From: Trematomus loennbergii
Taxonomy: Eukaryota; Chordata; Actinopteri; Perciformes; Nototheniidae
Reading direction: 5' to 3'
DNA: 64,000 nucleotides
Assembly: GCA_012861695.1 (NCBI GenBank)
Contig: JAAOOA010000637.1
Location: 169,103 to 233,102 of the forward strand
Part shown: positions 1 to 22,910 of the stretch, piece after piece
Numbering within the stretch: the stretch's first letter is position 1
Layout: every line of letters starts with the position of its first letter
Program-made: the position numbers and the translations under genes
Notes under the pieces: model-generated
What the model was told of the DNA's origin: nothing
What the model saw: the letters and a program-made list of their open reading frames with translations, nothing else
The model's database searches: none

Positions 1-1619
1 AGCCTGACTGATGTTTAGACAGGATGTCATTTGTACATAAAAACACCTTTACCTGTTCACTCACTAGGCGTTCAAGAACCTTAGCCAGAACTGACAATTT
101 AGAGATGACCTATAGTTATTTAAAACAGTTGCCTCCCCTCCTTTCAGCAAAGGCAGGACATACGCTGACTTCCATACTTTTGGAATTGTGTTTGTGCTGA
201 GGGAGAGGTTAAAAAGAGTAGTGAGAGGTGGAGCAATAAAATCTGCAGCTATCTTTAAAAAGAAAGGTTCCACGTTGTCCGGGCCGGCCGGTTTCTTAGG
301 ATCTAACTTGGTTAAAGCTTCACGAACAACATCAACAGTAAAAGGAGTAAAACTGAAAGGGTTTTCCAGACCACATTGTTCAGAGTCACCGACTGTGGTG
401 TTCACAGAAGCAGAGTTAGTCACAGAATCAAACATAGAGCAGGACACAAAATGCTCATTAAAACAATTTAACATAGTAGCCCTGTCCGATATAGAGCCAG
501 ATGCTGTGGTAATGCACGGAGGTAGCTCATTTCGGATCTCACCGGTGGATAGCGATTTTATGGCTTTCCAAAATTTCCTAGGATTATTTAGGTTTTCTGT
601 AGTAACTGACAAATAGTACTTCGACTTAGCACTTTTGACCTGTGAAGTGAAGCTATTTCTTAGTGCCTAAAACGCAGCCATTCTACCTCTGAGCCTGATT
701 TCCTAGCCTTTGCCCAGGCCTTGTTTCTCTCATGTAGGAGACTGGACAGTTCAGCAGAAAACCAAGGATTGTCTCGTCCCTTTACTCTAAAAGTACGTAG
801 GGGTGCATGTCTATCTATAATTTCCATAAAACCAAGATAAAAATAAGACCATGCAGTTTCAACATCAGCACACAGATCGATTTTTCCCCAATCAAACCCA
901 AACAGATCATGAACAAAACCCTGCTCCACAAAATGTTTTATGTGTCTCTTAATAATAATACGGGTTTAACCTTTTGGACCTTAGTGTCCCTAATTGTGGC
1001 TACAACACAGTGGTCACTCACATCATTTGCAAATACTCCCACAGATGGTATTTATAGGGAACATTAGTTAGAATGAGATCAATTAGGGATGATTTATTAG
1101 GGGACTTAACGTTAGGGCGAGTAGGACTGTCAACAATCTGAGTAACATTCAGAGAGATACAAAGGTTTTTAAAATCCTCTGATACTGCAGTTAACCAGTC
1201 CCAGTTAAAATCTCCAAGTAGCACTATTTCCTTGTAGTCTAGTTGTGATAAAAGTTTGCTAGTGAAGACAAGGAGTCCTTGACAGCTGAGGGGGGTCTGT
1301 AACACCCACCACCATGACTTGTTGCCCCTTTGCCACTTCTATATTTAAGGCTAAAAATTCGAATTGCTTACTGACAGATTTGGATCAATGTGGTTACACT
1401 GAACTTATTCTTAACATAAATGGCAACTCCACCACCTTTATTAGGCCGGTCGGTACGATACACATTATAACCATTTAAGGATATGTCAGAGGCCAAAATA
1501 GTTTTATTTAGCCATGTTTCTGATAACACAATGACGTCAGCGTCAGTCGAGCTTGCCCAAATGCGGACAAAATCTAGTTTACCTAACAGACTGCGCACAT
1601 TCAAGTGGATGAAACCCAA
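1..1619 (-). mobile_element. L2/Rex-like LINE fragment: endonuclease and start of reverse transcriptase
   Basis: Read on the minus strand, this is the 5' two thirds of a non-LTR retrotransposon ORF. The endonuclease domain starts near 1619 with the motif LNVRSLLGKLD, followed by SETWLN near 1520 and the catalytic-type motif LLGDFNWDW near 1230. A linker lies at 929-660. The start of the reverse transcriptase follows at 612-64 (KPAGPDN, then NNYR). From about 100 down to 1 the RT continues in another frame up to a QSG motif at the window edge. The reading frame is broken at least four times, so this copy cannot be functional as shown. The catalytic FADD part would lie outside the window. Family assignment (L2/Rex1/CR1 group) is by motif recognition only. 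Confidence 0.85.
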
Positions 1620-2275
1620 CCCAGACTAGCTTTAAAATCAGCAGGAGTAGCGATCTGACTACTACTACTGGGCGGACCAGGGTTAGGTTGAACATTTCCT
1701 GACAGTAATAACAACAAAAAAACAGGCATCTTTTCCTCTTAATCGACACACACACATTGTCATCTACTTTAGAATCACCGGAAAAGTCTGCGAGAGTGTG
1801 ATTAGAGCTTAAGAAGCAGTCCTGAAGTACCATCATCGCAGGCAAACAAAAAAGACAAACATATTTTGTCGAGCAGATTGTCTGCGACAAGGTGACCGGT
1901 AACTGTTTGTGTAACACATCCGACCCTTTGCAGGGGATGCCTACTGCGGGTGGCAGAACAGACCTGAATCCAGTAGGCTTCTCAGGATGACTAGAGATCT
2001 TCTCATAGTCCAGAACAGTTAACAGGCACAGCAGAATCACGATATGGGCCATCCTCCCAGACCAGCACACAATATCCGCGATGTTCCCGGGGCAAAAATC
2101 CTCCTCCTCACAGCAGCAAAGGACAGGCGAAAGCAGCAGCGAGGAAGCGCACCGGTCCTCCGTGGTATCCCCGGGGTAAGAGGTCTCCTCAGCAAGCAGC
2201 ACACGACACTGGAACACACGACAGGTGGGAGCAGGCCTCCGTAACAGCAGAACCAGGACAGGTGGAGAGCAGGCA
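1620..2275 (-). mobile_element. Probable 5' region of the same LINE
   Basis: An open frame of 250 codons (2331-1579, minus) runs across this stretch and overlaps the endonuclease start in a different frame. It has no domain I recognise and is rich in Leu and Cys. It is best read as the 5' untranslated or ORF1-like part of the LINE. The LINE 5' end is placed near 2275 because the sequence from there onward matches a second, LINE-free copy of a DNA element at 47.5-48.6 kb. Confidence 0.5.
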
Positions 2276-2970
2276 GTTGACACCTCTTTCTGACCGTTAG
2301 AGCCAATAGAATCGAAGGGGAGTCCCCACACACACGTTGTGAAGAAAAGGTGGGGCTTCTTGCATGTAATTTTGCATCAGAGTGGACCTATCTCTAGCTT
2401 TGACATCTGGAAACGGAAAGCAGTTTTAATGCTTATGGATTATCAGAAATCATTCAAAGGGACACAGACACATTAGATTAACCTATGGATTAACTTCAGC
2501 AGCGTTTTTCATTTTAATGCCATTGAAGACCACTTTGGAGAGACTACAGAGCCAAGTAAAAATGTTAGCATTTTTAGCTACCTAGCGTCATCTGTTTTGA
2601 TGTCCGTTTTTGCTTATAACGTCGCAAATACGTATAATTCAGTGGTATTGTCGGTGTCATAGATTCTGTGTCACCTCACGATGTCAATCGATGTGTTGGA
2701 TGTGGTGAAAAGATAAATAATAAGGTTTTGTGAGTGACTTTCGGTGCAGTAAGGTGTTAGCATTTTTTCGCTCGTTGCTAATTCAGAGGCTCAGTGTTAG
2801 CATTGTGGGTTTTCTTTTGAAAAAAAAAAAAATGATCAGTTAGATGAGTTTTCTTCTCGTTACATGGATATAAAACATTCATAGTTTATTAATGAACATG
2901 CCCTCAGACACTGTTTCCTGCAAGATGTTGCCGCAGTACCCCGGTACCGGGGTCTCTCGGGCTTAACAGG
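2276..2970 (-). mobile_element. Partial TTAA-flanked DNA element (same family as 47481-48615)
   Basis: This stretch aligns, in reverse orientation, with the left part of the element at 47481-48615. Shared landmarks include ACCGTTAGAGCCAATAGA near 2295 and the run TTCAGCAGCG near 2493. The terminal GGGCTTAACAGG lies next to TTAA at about 2968. The other terminus is missing, apparently displaced by the LINE to its left. The terminal repeat with TTAA target suggests a piggyBac-like non-autonomous element. No transposase is present. Confidence 0.7.
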
Positions 2971-3345
2971 TTAAGTGGATGTCATTGAAGACCTTTACAA
3001 GAGCAGTCTCAGTGCTGTGGTTTGGTCGAAAGCCTGATTGGAAAACATCGAAACAGTTATTTAAATGCAAGAAATTACTCAACTGTTGAAAAACTACTTT
3101 TTCAATAATTTCACCTAGAAATGGTTTGATATTGGCCTGTAATTGTTCATTACTGAAGCGTCTAGATTATTCTTTTTAAGACTTAATGACTGCAGTTTTC
3201 AGGGCCTGTGGAAAAACACCTGAGTGAAGAGATGTGTTTACTATATGAAGTAGATCTGAGGCCATGCAAGGAAAAACATCTTTGAAAAACCTGTTGGAAT
3301 AATATCAAAGCAGCAGGAGGAGGATTTCAGAAGTTGTATAATCTT
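2970..3345 (-). mobile_element. LINE reverse transcriptase fragment
   Basis: On the minus strand the sequence encodes the RT segment QSGFRPNHSTETAL (around 3040-3000) preceded by LGEIIEKVVFQQL-like residues. This is a block typical of fish L2/Rex LINEs. It stops at the TTAA junction of the neighbouring DNA element, suggesting that the element inserted into this LINE copy. No intact frame remains. Confidence 0.7.
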
Positions 3346-3879
3346 AACTGTAATATTAAAGAGATGTAAACTGTGATTGGTCAGTCCACAGCATGCTCAT
3401 CTGCTAACAGTGCTAACTCACGCTAACTCCCTGTTACGGTTGTGATGCTAAGCTAGCAGTTTGAATAATTCTTACTTTATTATCATTGTCAGTTTGGCTG
3501 AAGCATGTACAAGCATATACAAAACTAAACAACAGAACTTTGTAACGCCCTAAAGCTTTAGAAAACTCTTCACACATCTAGAGAATCACTCAGACATGTG
3601 ACCGGACAGAGTCAAGCTTTTCTGACAAACTTTCAGCGTTCTTATAAATAATACAATAATTAATAAAGTTTTATTCATAACAGTAAATGCTCACATCCAG
3701 AAAGATCACAGGGACAGATCAATAATGAAACATTAGAATAAAAGGTGAAGGATATAAACTGGTACATCCTAGTGAGGCTCCAAAGTGAATGACATTAATG
3801 AACATTAGCTCTGAACTAAAGTGGTGAGACATTGAATATGATGAAGCTGTTTCAGCAGCAAAGCAACAGATGACCAGCT
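3346..3879. other. Intergenic, no gene recognised
   Basis: AT-rich sequence with no recognisable coding potential on either strand. It ends just upstream of the first recognisable exon of the FIIND-CARD locus. Upstream exons of that locus were looked for here and not found. Confidence 0.4.
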
Positions 3880-4148
3880 CTTTGCTCCACAGCGCTGCTC
3901 CTGGACGGCTGTTGTCTGTCGTCCACATCACTGATGAAGGCCTGAGCATCTTGGAGCCGCTGGAGGTCACACGCACTCACGTGGTGGTGAACGTGCCTCA
4001 CCTCTCTTCTTTTGGCCTAATCATCGATCGAGTGAAAAGGCTTCTAAAGTGGCGGATAAAAGGCCAATTCTGCTGTTCCTACGACCCCCGGCAGAGAGGA
4101 GCAAATACTGATGTATTTATGCTGCAGAAAAACGTCCATAAGGAGGAG
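3880..4148 (+). CDS. FIIND-CARD exon 1 (UPA start)
   Basis: The protein reads LLSVVHITDEGLSILEPLEV and ends HKEE before the donor GTAAAG (phase 0). The start is approximate. An upstream frame reading ALCSTALLLDG joins this one only through a one-base shift near 3905. Confidence 0.65.
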
Positions 4149-5945
4149 GTAAAGTCAGCCTCTATACATGCTCACTGTCAGACTAACACTTGTTTTTAAC
4201 CACAGATGTTTCCACAAAGAGAGTAAGATCTATCTGAACTGAATCTTCAGATGGTTCGTTGGTTGTTGTTTTTGCCAGTGTCACTTGTGATACATAAGGC
4301 ATATGGTAAACACAGCACAAAACTGAAAGGCTTCCTGAGATGGATCACGTGATCTCATCCTTACTCACTATGTTTTGACGTTCGGGCAGCCGTCTTTTGT
4401 GTTTCAAGACTTATGAGATAAGTATTATATATTCACATCCCTGTTAAAAATAACAGTATTGCTCAATAGCTTATATCCAATAATTAAAATAACTTTTTTA
4501 AATTTCTCGATACAGAGAGGATTGATATATCCGTATTATTATGTTTGTAATTGATTGTAAATCTCATCACTCTGCGGAGCAGGTCCGTCACCATTTGTTT
4601 TGTTTTTAGATCTTTAAATCAACTGACTATGAGAGCATGAACTAAAGTGATCACAATGTCCTGTTACTGAAGGTTGCTGTCCCACAAGGAAGTGCTGTGC
4701 ACATCAAGATCTCCTCCCGTTGTAAGCTGGATATTGATCACAGTTACAGTGTGCACTGTGAACCTGAGGACTTCTTCATACAGCCGGAGGTGAGTCACTG
4801 ATGCTCCTCTAAAGAAACACAATGATCATTAACACACATGTATCTGCATGTGGATACACAATCAGGAAAGAAACGGATAAACATTTAACTTCTGCTTCTG
4901 GTTTCCAGCATGAAGAATTTGAAACAATGTTTGGACCAGATTACCCTCCGACATTTGAAGTTTTTCCTGACGACGAGCACAGAAAGAGTGGTTTTGAAGG
5001 TCCAGGACCAAGATGGAAATGTAGTCTGGAATCGTCTCGTGTCACTGGAAGGTAAAGACTCCACCTGAGCTCAGACCCAGTGATAGACTGGATAACTCTA
5101 AAGATCCATCTCATAGCATTCTCTATTAAGGCTCCATGGCAGTGCATCATTACGACATTAAACACACAACCTGTAATATTCTAAAACCATAATAAAAACT
5201 ACTGTGGTGCGGTGGTGAAACAGCATGGCATCATGGGAGTTGTAGTCTTCAGCTTCTCATGGTTGAGTGGATACGGCCATTACAGGAGACCATTATGAAC
5301 GTTCTGTTACCTTGATTAAAATTACACTCTCTTTGAACCATTTGGGATAATGTATGTACCCAACTCAACCAAACATGAATAACATACGTGTATTAGTTTT
5401 TATACATTTTAATGAGGAAATGTTACATATTATAACTTCAAGTGAACAGAATCCACCTCTGGGAATGCTGAGTTACTTTAATGTTTAAGAGATCTGTTTA
5501 ATGTGATTGTTGGTTATTCAATAAAAGTATTTTCCCTGTTATCTTCCAGGTCCAAGGAAGGAATTGTCCAGAGAAATGTCACAGCAAAGAGCAGAGTCCC
5601 AGCAGAGAGCAGAGTCCCAGCAGAGAGCAGAGTCCCAGCAGAGAGCAGAGTCCAGCAGACCAGTGGCTGCTCAGTTCGGGCAGAGTTCATCAAAAGAGTG
5701 TCTCTACCTGTGCTGAGCTTCTGGATAAACTCTTTGAGTCTGAGGTGATCAGTGAATCTGAAATGACATCAGCCAGAACCAAACCCAAAAATGACGGAGC
5801 ACGAGAAGTGGTGGACGCGGTGCGAAATAAAGGAGCTGCAGCCAGCAGGGTTCTGATCAATGCTCTCCATGAGCTGGACCCGTATCTTTACGAAGAGCTC
5901 GACTCGAGGCTGAAGCAAAACCTCGGGAGTGTGTGTGACAGTTGA
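3880..5945 (+). CDS. NLRP1-like C-terminal fragment: FIIND (UPA) plus CARD, four exons
   Basis: Four plus-strand exons encode the C-terminal half of a protein like fish NLRP1: about 3880-4148, 4673-4789, 4909-5051 and 5550-5945. Exons 1-3 carry the UPA part of the FIIND domain (LLSVVHITDEG, then HVVVNVPHLSSFGL, then FGPDYPPTFEV). In NLRP1 and CARD8 the FIIND is the autoproteolytic module. Exon 4 starts with a short Gln/Ser-rich repeat and then a CARD (RAEFIKRVSLPVL to LDPYLYEELD), which recruits caspase-1 or ASC. NACHT and LRR domains are not seen upstream, so this is a fragment or a short FIIND-CARD gene. Splice phases are consistent, but exon 3 has one extra base and exon 4 needs two more bases to keep frame. 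That indicates either a pseudogene or sequence errors in homopolymers. The 5' limit is uncertain. Confidence 0.75.
4673..4789 (+). CDS. FIIND-CARD exon 2
   Basis: A 117-base phase 0-0 exon, intact, reading VAVPQGSAVHIKIS through HCEPEDFFIQPE. The acceptor is ACTGAAG and the donor GAG|GTGAGT. Confidence 0.75.
4909..5051 (+). CDS. FIIND-CARD exon 3, one-base insertion
   Basis: Begins HEEFETMFGPDYPPTFEVF in phase 0, then continues in the next frame as LTTSTERVVLKVQDQDGN to the donor GAAG|GTAAAG. The length is 143 where 142 is needed. The shift lies in the run TTTTTCC near 4965. Confidence 0.7.
5550..5945 (+). CDS. FIIND-CARD exon 4 (CARD and stop)
   Basis: Acceptor TTCCAG at 5549. Four 14-base-spaced Gln-Arg-Ala-Glu-Ser units are followed by the CARD. 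One base is missing in the last unit (CC where the others have CCC, near 5651). Another is missing near 5715 (CTGTGCTGAG). The frame then runs ELLDKLFESEVISESEM to the stop at 5943-5945. Confidence 0.7.
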   Translation, partial: VQGRNCPEKCHSKEQSPSREQSPSREQSPSREQSPADQWLLSSGRVHQKSVSTCAELLDKLFESEVISESEMTSARTKPKNDGAREVVDAVRNKGAAASRVLINALHELDPYLYEELDSRLKQNLGSVCDS

Positions 5946-6420
5946 AGTATAGTCCTGTGTTTTGTTACCTGTAACTATTTCCCCTTGTCCTTGAAGGTAA
6001 CACAGATTGTGAGCAAAGGCTACTTTCCTTCTCTGGTTTCTCCTGGACTCCCTCCTGAGAGCAGCTACCCGGGCTTGTTCTCATTTTACAGTTGTACTGA
6101 CTTCTGGGTCAGATTTGGGATTTTGGGGCATTGGTACCTCGGCGTGCGATTGGGAGTTCTGTTTGTTTGTGTGATCAAACTGCAAAGACCTGTACCTGTT
6201 GGGGACTGTAAGTATAATATTCTTAGATGGTGAATCAAACCTACGTGGCAAGAGTGAACAACCTTTTTTCCCAAAGTACAACGAAAACAAGTCGATGCTT
6301 TGGATGTCTTTTAACCTGACTGTTCTTTCACCTGCACTATTTCTATTAAAGTCTATCGTGCTCTGTTTCATTGCACTATTTTATTTTTGTGTTATTACTG
6401 TATTTTTTCTCTTATGTCAT
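5946..6420. other. Region downstream of CARD exon, probable 3' UTR or repeat
   Basis: No recognisable protein. Contains short open frames only. It leads directly into a LINE-like tail. Confidence 0.3.
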
Positions 6421-6520
6421 TTATAATATGTTGCACTGTTGGAGGAGCTCGGACCTAAGATGTTCATTACCATACTACACTGTAGCTGCTGTGCACTTGA
6501 TAACATAACCCTTGAATGAT
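6421..6520 (+). mobile_element. L2-like LINE 3' tail remnant
   Basis: The phrase TTGCACTGTTGGAGGAG followed by CTGTAGCTGCTG resembles the 3' end of fish L2-like LINEs. It also resembles the tail TTGCATTGTTGGAGAAG found after the LINE pieces at 37.4 and 38.6 kb. Confidence 0.45.
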
Positions 6521-7070
6521 TGCATTGAGTCTGAATGGGGACATCTGCTGGTCTACTCTTGGTATTGCATACACGTAGACGGCATAAAGGAAACGTACAA
6601 AGTGAGCTTTTCTGTTAACATTTAATCTTCTTGAAATTTAACTCGAGAAGCGGCATTGGATATTTTAGTGCTAACAGTGAGTGGTGCAGGAATGTCGTAT
6701 TTCTGTGTTGGTCCCTGAAGGCAGCATCTCCCTGCTCCAACGTTGACGTAAAACATCTTTCTCAGCTCATGAATCCATGAATTGGTCAAATAAATCTTTG
6801 TCTTATAAACGTCCCAGGTCCCTACAGTCTGCACTGCTTCTTCCAATATAATAATAAATCAATAAACTTCATGTAATTGTATTATTTTATTGAAAAACAA
6901 AAAGGAAACCCTTACAGAGAATGGGCACCGAGATGTAATCGTGTTCACTGATGTTCTGCAAAGCTGGGCGTCATTGATCCACTTTAGCGAGGTGGTAATG
7001 GATGATTGAAATGTTAACGAGCCCCGCTTCAGTTGATCTGATTCACAGAAGTCACACTAAACAACAGCTT

Positions 7071-7236
7071 TTTCATCCACTGTGTGAAAGAAGGGCGGCT
7101 AATCCAACGAACCAAACCATCCTTTACTAAACCGACCAGTGAGTATTCATCTGTTTCATCCACTGTGTGAAAGAAGGGCGGCTAATCCAACGAACCAAAC
7201 CATCCTTTACTAAACCGACCAGTGAGTATTCATCTG
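7071..7236. repeat. 83-bp exact tandem duplication
   Basis: Two identical 83-bp units starting TTTCATCCACTGTG at 7071 and 7154, followed by a few bases of a third. There is no difference between the copies, so the duplication is recent. Confidence 0.95.
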
Positions 7237-8500
7237 TTTCACACATAAAGAATCAAACTCCGAACAACAAGGAGCAGATATATTCACTTCAAGAAAGTCA
7301 TACCACAGTTACTGCTGCTGAATCAGAGATTTAACATCCATGTTCTTGTAGATATGACTGTGTATGTCTTACAAAGGATGCCCATACAGAACAAGATGTA
7401 TATTTAAATCCTCTAAGCTCTTCATATTTATCATTAAAACCTAAGACTCATCAAACATCGTGAAGAACTGAAGCTAATAACTGAAGCAGGAAAAGCATTT
7501 AGAGTGACAGTGAAGTATAGAGACAGCAGCTGCTCTCACACACAGCCTGGATAAACACTGGATATCCACCTGGATTTAACCAATCAGTGAGAGCCTCCCA
7601 TTGGATACTTACTGCAGTGATGTATGTAACCCTAGCTGATGTGGTGAGTTGCTTCTCCTTTCTCAACCAGGTCTGAAGACATATCCTGTGGTCGTGGAAA
7701 GGTTCGGTTTCAGAAGGGTCAAATGATCGGCCTGCATCAAGCAAAGAACACCTAAGCTGCTGAACGACTAAACGTTAAGAACTGTCCAACGCATCAAAAC
7801 CACATCAATGAATTGTTGTAGCAAACACCTTGGTGGTGGCTTAAAGCCCACCTCCGCTACGCGCCGTTCGTTAGATGAGGCTGGTTATATTTAATAAAAG
7901 AAGGAATTCAAACACCGGAATAAAGGTTATAACAATAATCTGATTTTACTGGTAAAAAACAAAACACTTATACAAGTTTACAGAGTACTCTGGACTTCAA
8001 GTTCTACTGCCGTGCAATACAGTATCGGGACCAGCCAGTCAGAAACAGGAAGCATTTTACATGAATAAACAACAGTATTCATATTCATATTTTGGGGCGG
8101 AGATGGGTTGACTCTTCCTTCCCATTTTACTCCGAAGCGAATCAGAGAGTCCGTGGGAGGAGCTGTGTGAGCTGCTCACTCCCCCAGGTGTTTTTACTGG
8201 TTGGATTCACTCTGGTCGGGTCCAATACAGCGAATCAGAGTTCTGGGGAAAAGTATGTTTCTTCTGAGATCTTCGGAAGTACACAAGGGCAGAGTCAATC
8301 TTTATCTCTGCACCTGTATTCACTTTACTTTCCCAAGGAATATTTCACAAAACTATTCTTTCCAGACAACCAAACATTGTACACAGATATATTGATGCCC
8401 AGAAAGGACCTTGAAAAGAATATGTGTGTGTGCTGGTGGGAGGAGGTGTATGTGTGTGTAACAGGATCTCTGGGTCAGTGAGTTGTAAGTGAGAAGACTA
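7237..8500. other. No gene recognised
   Basis: Contains an 81-codon minus-strand frame (7744-7499) and a 129-codon plus-strand frame (8092-8481). Neither shows a known domain, signal peptide or splice context. They may be parts of old repeats. Confidence 0.35.
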
Positions 8501-8508
8501 TATATGGG

Positions 8509-9585
8509 CAGTGGCGTTTTTATATGTACAAAAGTGGTGGGGCACAACAAACTTAGATGTCTATATATAAGCTTCTGCAGTGACGTGCAGTGAGGTTCAT
8601 GGCTGCTGAGGCACTGGCACTGACTCTTCAGGTTTACAAATATTATATTTTGACCTAAACCAAAATATAATATTATTTTCAAAAGCTTTTTTTGTCTGAT
8701 GCTTCGATTAATTTTAAACAGACAGTTCAACAAAAGGATACCCAAAAAATGTAATTTTATCATTTAAATATTGAATTGTTCTCTCTAGTAAGATCCCATT
8801 TCAATAAAATGGCGGTCTTACCTTGACTTGAAGATGAAGTCCATTTGCCTATCCTTCTGGACAAACATTTCTATTACTTTTTTGTAAAAGTCCTCCTTAT
8901 CTTCCTGTAGTTTCAAAAGTCTATCATAAATCTAATCGATAGATTTATGATAAAAAAATTATAAAAGTAGGGTAGACATGTGGATGTTATCCGGCTAATC
9001 AAAACGTGCATTTATCTAACAGGTACGTTTCCCACAGATCTTATTTCGAGCTATTTTCTAAAATCCTATGGAGAAACCTCATTGCTTTTTTGTGCTTACT
9101 TCCTGGTTTTAGGACGCGTCACTGCAGCTCTCTCGTCTCCTCTTCAAGCACCACACTTTTCGCGGCACACGTACTTACAGCCAATCAGCTCTGAATGATG
9201 TGAGATGACGTATGGTGGGGATGGCAGCTCAGTGCCCCTATGGTCTTTCTTTTTTGCCACACACATTACATTGAAAAATACTCTGAGCATGCGCAGTGTA
9301 GTTTTACAGTCACCGTTCACTTTGACAGTGAGAGGGAGGGGCATGGTCAGGTTTTGTCCCACATGGCTCAAAATGGCACTGTAGACACTAATTAGAAGAA
9401 CTCAGACTAAAACAGCAATGTACAGACGAATCAGATGATTAAACATGACCTTAAAATATATTTTATATATTTTTTTATTTCTTTTTTTGCATCTCTTTGC
9501 TTTTTTTGTAATCATTATGTGTAATACTTTCTGCTGACACTAGGTGGGGCTGTGCCCCACCTGCCCTAATGACCAGTCGCGACTG
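8509..9585. mobile_element. hAT-like non-autonomous element with perfect 8-bp target duplication
   Basis: The element begins CAGTGGCG at 8509 and ends CGCGACTG at 9585, giving short inverted termini. It is flanked by identical 8-bp direct repeats TATATGGG at 8501-8508 and 9586-9593. An 8-bp target duplication and CAG-type ends are hallmarks of hAT elements. No transposase frame is present. It lies downstream of the Ig receptor's last exon. Confidence 0.85.
8578..9124. mobile_element. Second hAT-like element nested in the first
   Basis: Starts CAGTGACGTGC at 8578 and ends with the matching GCGTCACTG at 9124. The interior (GTGAGGTTCATGGCTG) resembles common fish hAT non-autonomous elements. 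A clean 8-bp target duplication is not visible, so the borders are less certain than for the outer element. Confidence 0.55.
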
Positions 9586-9696
9586 TATATGGGATTACTT
9601 AAAACAGTTCAAACAATACATGTTCACTAAAATACAGTTTCAAAATAATACATGTTTACTTCAATACAGTTTAGAACCATATCTGTTTACTTTAGA

Positions 9697-9776
9697 ATCC
9701 AGATTGACCCTGTTCCAGAGTGATGGGGCATCATGGATCCAGATTGACCCTGTTCCAGAGTGATGGGGCATCAGGG
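9697..9776. repeat. 40-bp tandem duplication
   Basis: Two near-identical 40-bp units (ATCCAGATTGACCCTGTTCC...) at 9697 and 9737. They lie in the 3' UTR region of the minus-strand Ig receptor gene. Confidence 0.9.
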
Positions 9777-9834
9777 TGAGAAGAGAGGCGGAGGAAGTGA
9801 TGCACCATCATGCCCACCGTGCTTCATCAGAAGC

Positions 9835-21631
<11,797 letters not shown>

Positions 21632-21935
21632 CCTTTGTTTCTCGGGACTCTCTCCGACTGGTCCGACAGACGGGCGGTTGTGAAATGTGTTTCAGTAAAA
21701 CGTCTTGGGTCACTTTCTGACTTCCTGCTCTCGCCCTCTTTCCGAGAACTGTCCTCTCACCCCATCAGTGAACACATCGACAGCGCGGCGGGCACTTCCC
21801 CAAAACACACGACCACAGTGGTTTAATAATACAAGGGTTGGTCCTGACCGAAGATCACTAAAAAAAACACACCAAGCTGCAAGGATGCAAACTTGTCACC
21901 TTACGGCAACATTCGACGTTTTTAATCCAAAATAG
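21632..21935 (-). promoter_or_regulatory. Presumed 5' UTR and promoter of Ig receptor
   Basis: Sequence directly upstream of the signal-peptide ATG. On the minus strand AGCAGGAAGTCAGAAAGTGA (around 21735-21716) combines an ETS/PU.1-like GGAAGT and an IRF-like GAAA core. This is expected for a leukocyte gene but is also likely by chance. No TATA box was found. Confidence 0.3.
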
Positions 21936-22189
21936 GTTGTTTGTGTGATTCGTGTAGTTTGCAATAAAAATATTTTTGGGGTATGGGGGGAGCGCAAGCT
22001 GTTATGTGCCATCATGACGCGCATGGCGTTAATATTTTATATATTAGCTGTGTGCTCGAGTCCTCCTGTCTGTCGGCTCTGCTGCTCCGCGATGAGGGTC
22101 TAGCTTCAGCAGCTACATTACGGTGCGCTCGTTAACAGTAACTGTGCGGAGTCACTGTGGCACAGACTGGAGCGCTGGTGAACTCGGAG

Positions 22190-22465
22190 CGCTGTTAGAA
22201 CAGTTCAGCTGGTGAACAGCTGTTAGAACAGTTCAGGTGGTGAACAGCTGTTAGAACAGCTCAGGTGGTGAACAGCTGTTAGAACAGTTCAGCTGGTGAA
22301 ACAGCTGTTAGAACAGCTCCGCTGGTGAACAGCTGTTAGAACAGTTCAGGTGGTGAACAGCTGTTAGAACAGCTCCGCTGGTGAACAGCTGTTAGAACAG
22401 TTCAGGTGGTGAACAGCTGTTAGAACAGTTCAGCTGGTGAACAGCTGTTAGAACAGTTCAGTGAA
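22190..22465. repeat. 28-bp minisatellite with CAGCTG palindromes
   Basis: About 10 units of GTTAGAACAGTTCAGCTGGT plus GAACAGCT. Each unit contains the palindrome AACAGCTGTT, an E-box. Confidence 0.95.
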
Positions 22466-22476
22466 GCAGTGAAAAG

Positions 22477-22740
22477 CAGTGGCGAGCCGTGACTTTTGTA
22501 CCTATGCCCTCTGACCCCCCCTTCCCTAAAAAAGAGAAAAAATAAGAGTTATTACTTCACAGCGTATACTTCAGTGGAATATCAGAACAACGGCCCGGGG
22601 TGCAAAACGCATAAATGACAGCGACCCTCTACCACACAAAACAACACCATTTATATAACACCTATCATGACAGGGCACCCACAGCCAAGTAACAATTACA
22701 AATGAATGAAGTCGGCACGGCGGCCCACATTGAAAATGAC
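22477..22740. mobile_element. Possible hAT-like terminus
   Basis: CAGTGGCGAGCCGTGAC at 22477 resembles the 5' end of hAT-like elements in this window. No matching right end or target duplication was found. Confidence 0.3.
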
Positions 22741-22910
22741 TTAGGCCTACTTTTGATGATCAAATGACTCAGGCCTACTTTTGATGATCAAATCACTTAG
22801 GCCTACCTTTGATGATCAAATCACTTAGGCCTACCTTTGATGATCAATCACTTAGGCCTACCTTTGATGATCAAATGACTTAGGCCTACCTTGATGATCA
22901 AATCACTGAA
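22738..22910. repeat. 28-bp tandem repeat
   Basis: About six units of ACTTAGGCCTACCTTTGATG plus ATCAAATC, with small indels. Confidence 0.93.

Noticed and set aside
7499..7744. 81-codon minus-strand frame reading FDPSETEPFHDHRICLQTW
   Set aside because: Protein-like in composition but unrecognised and without splice or start support, so not called as a gene.
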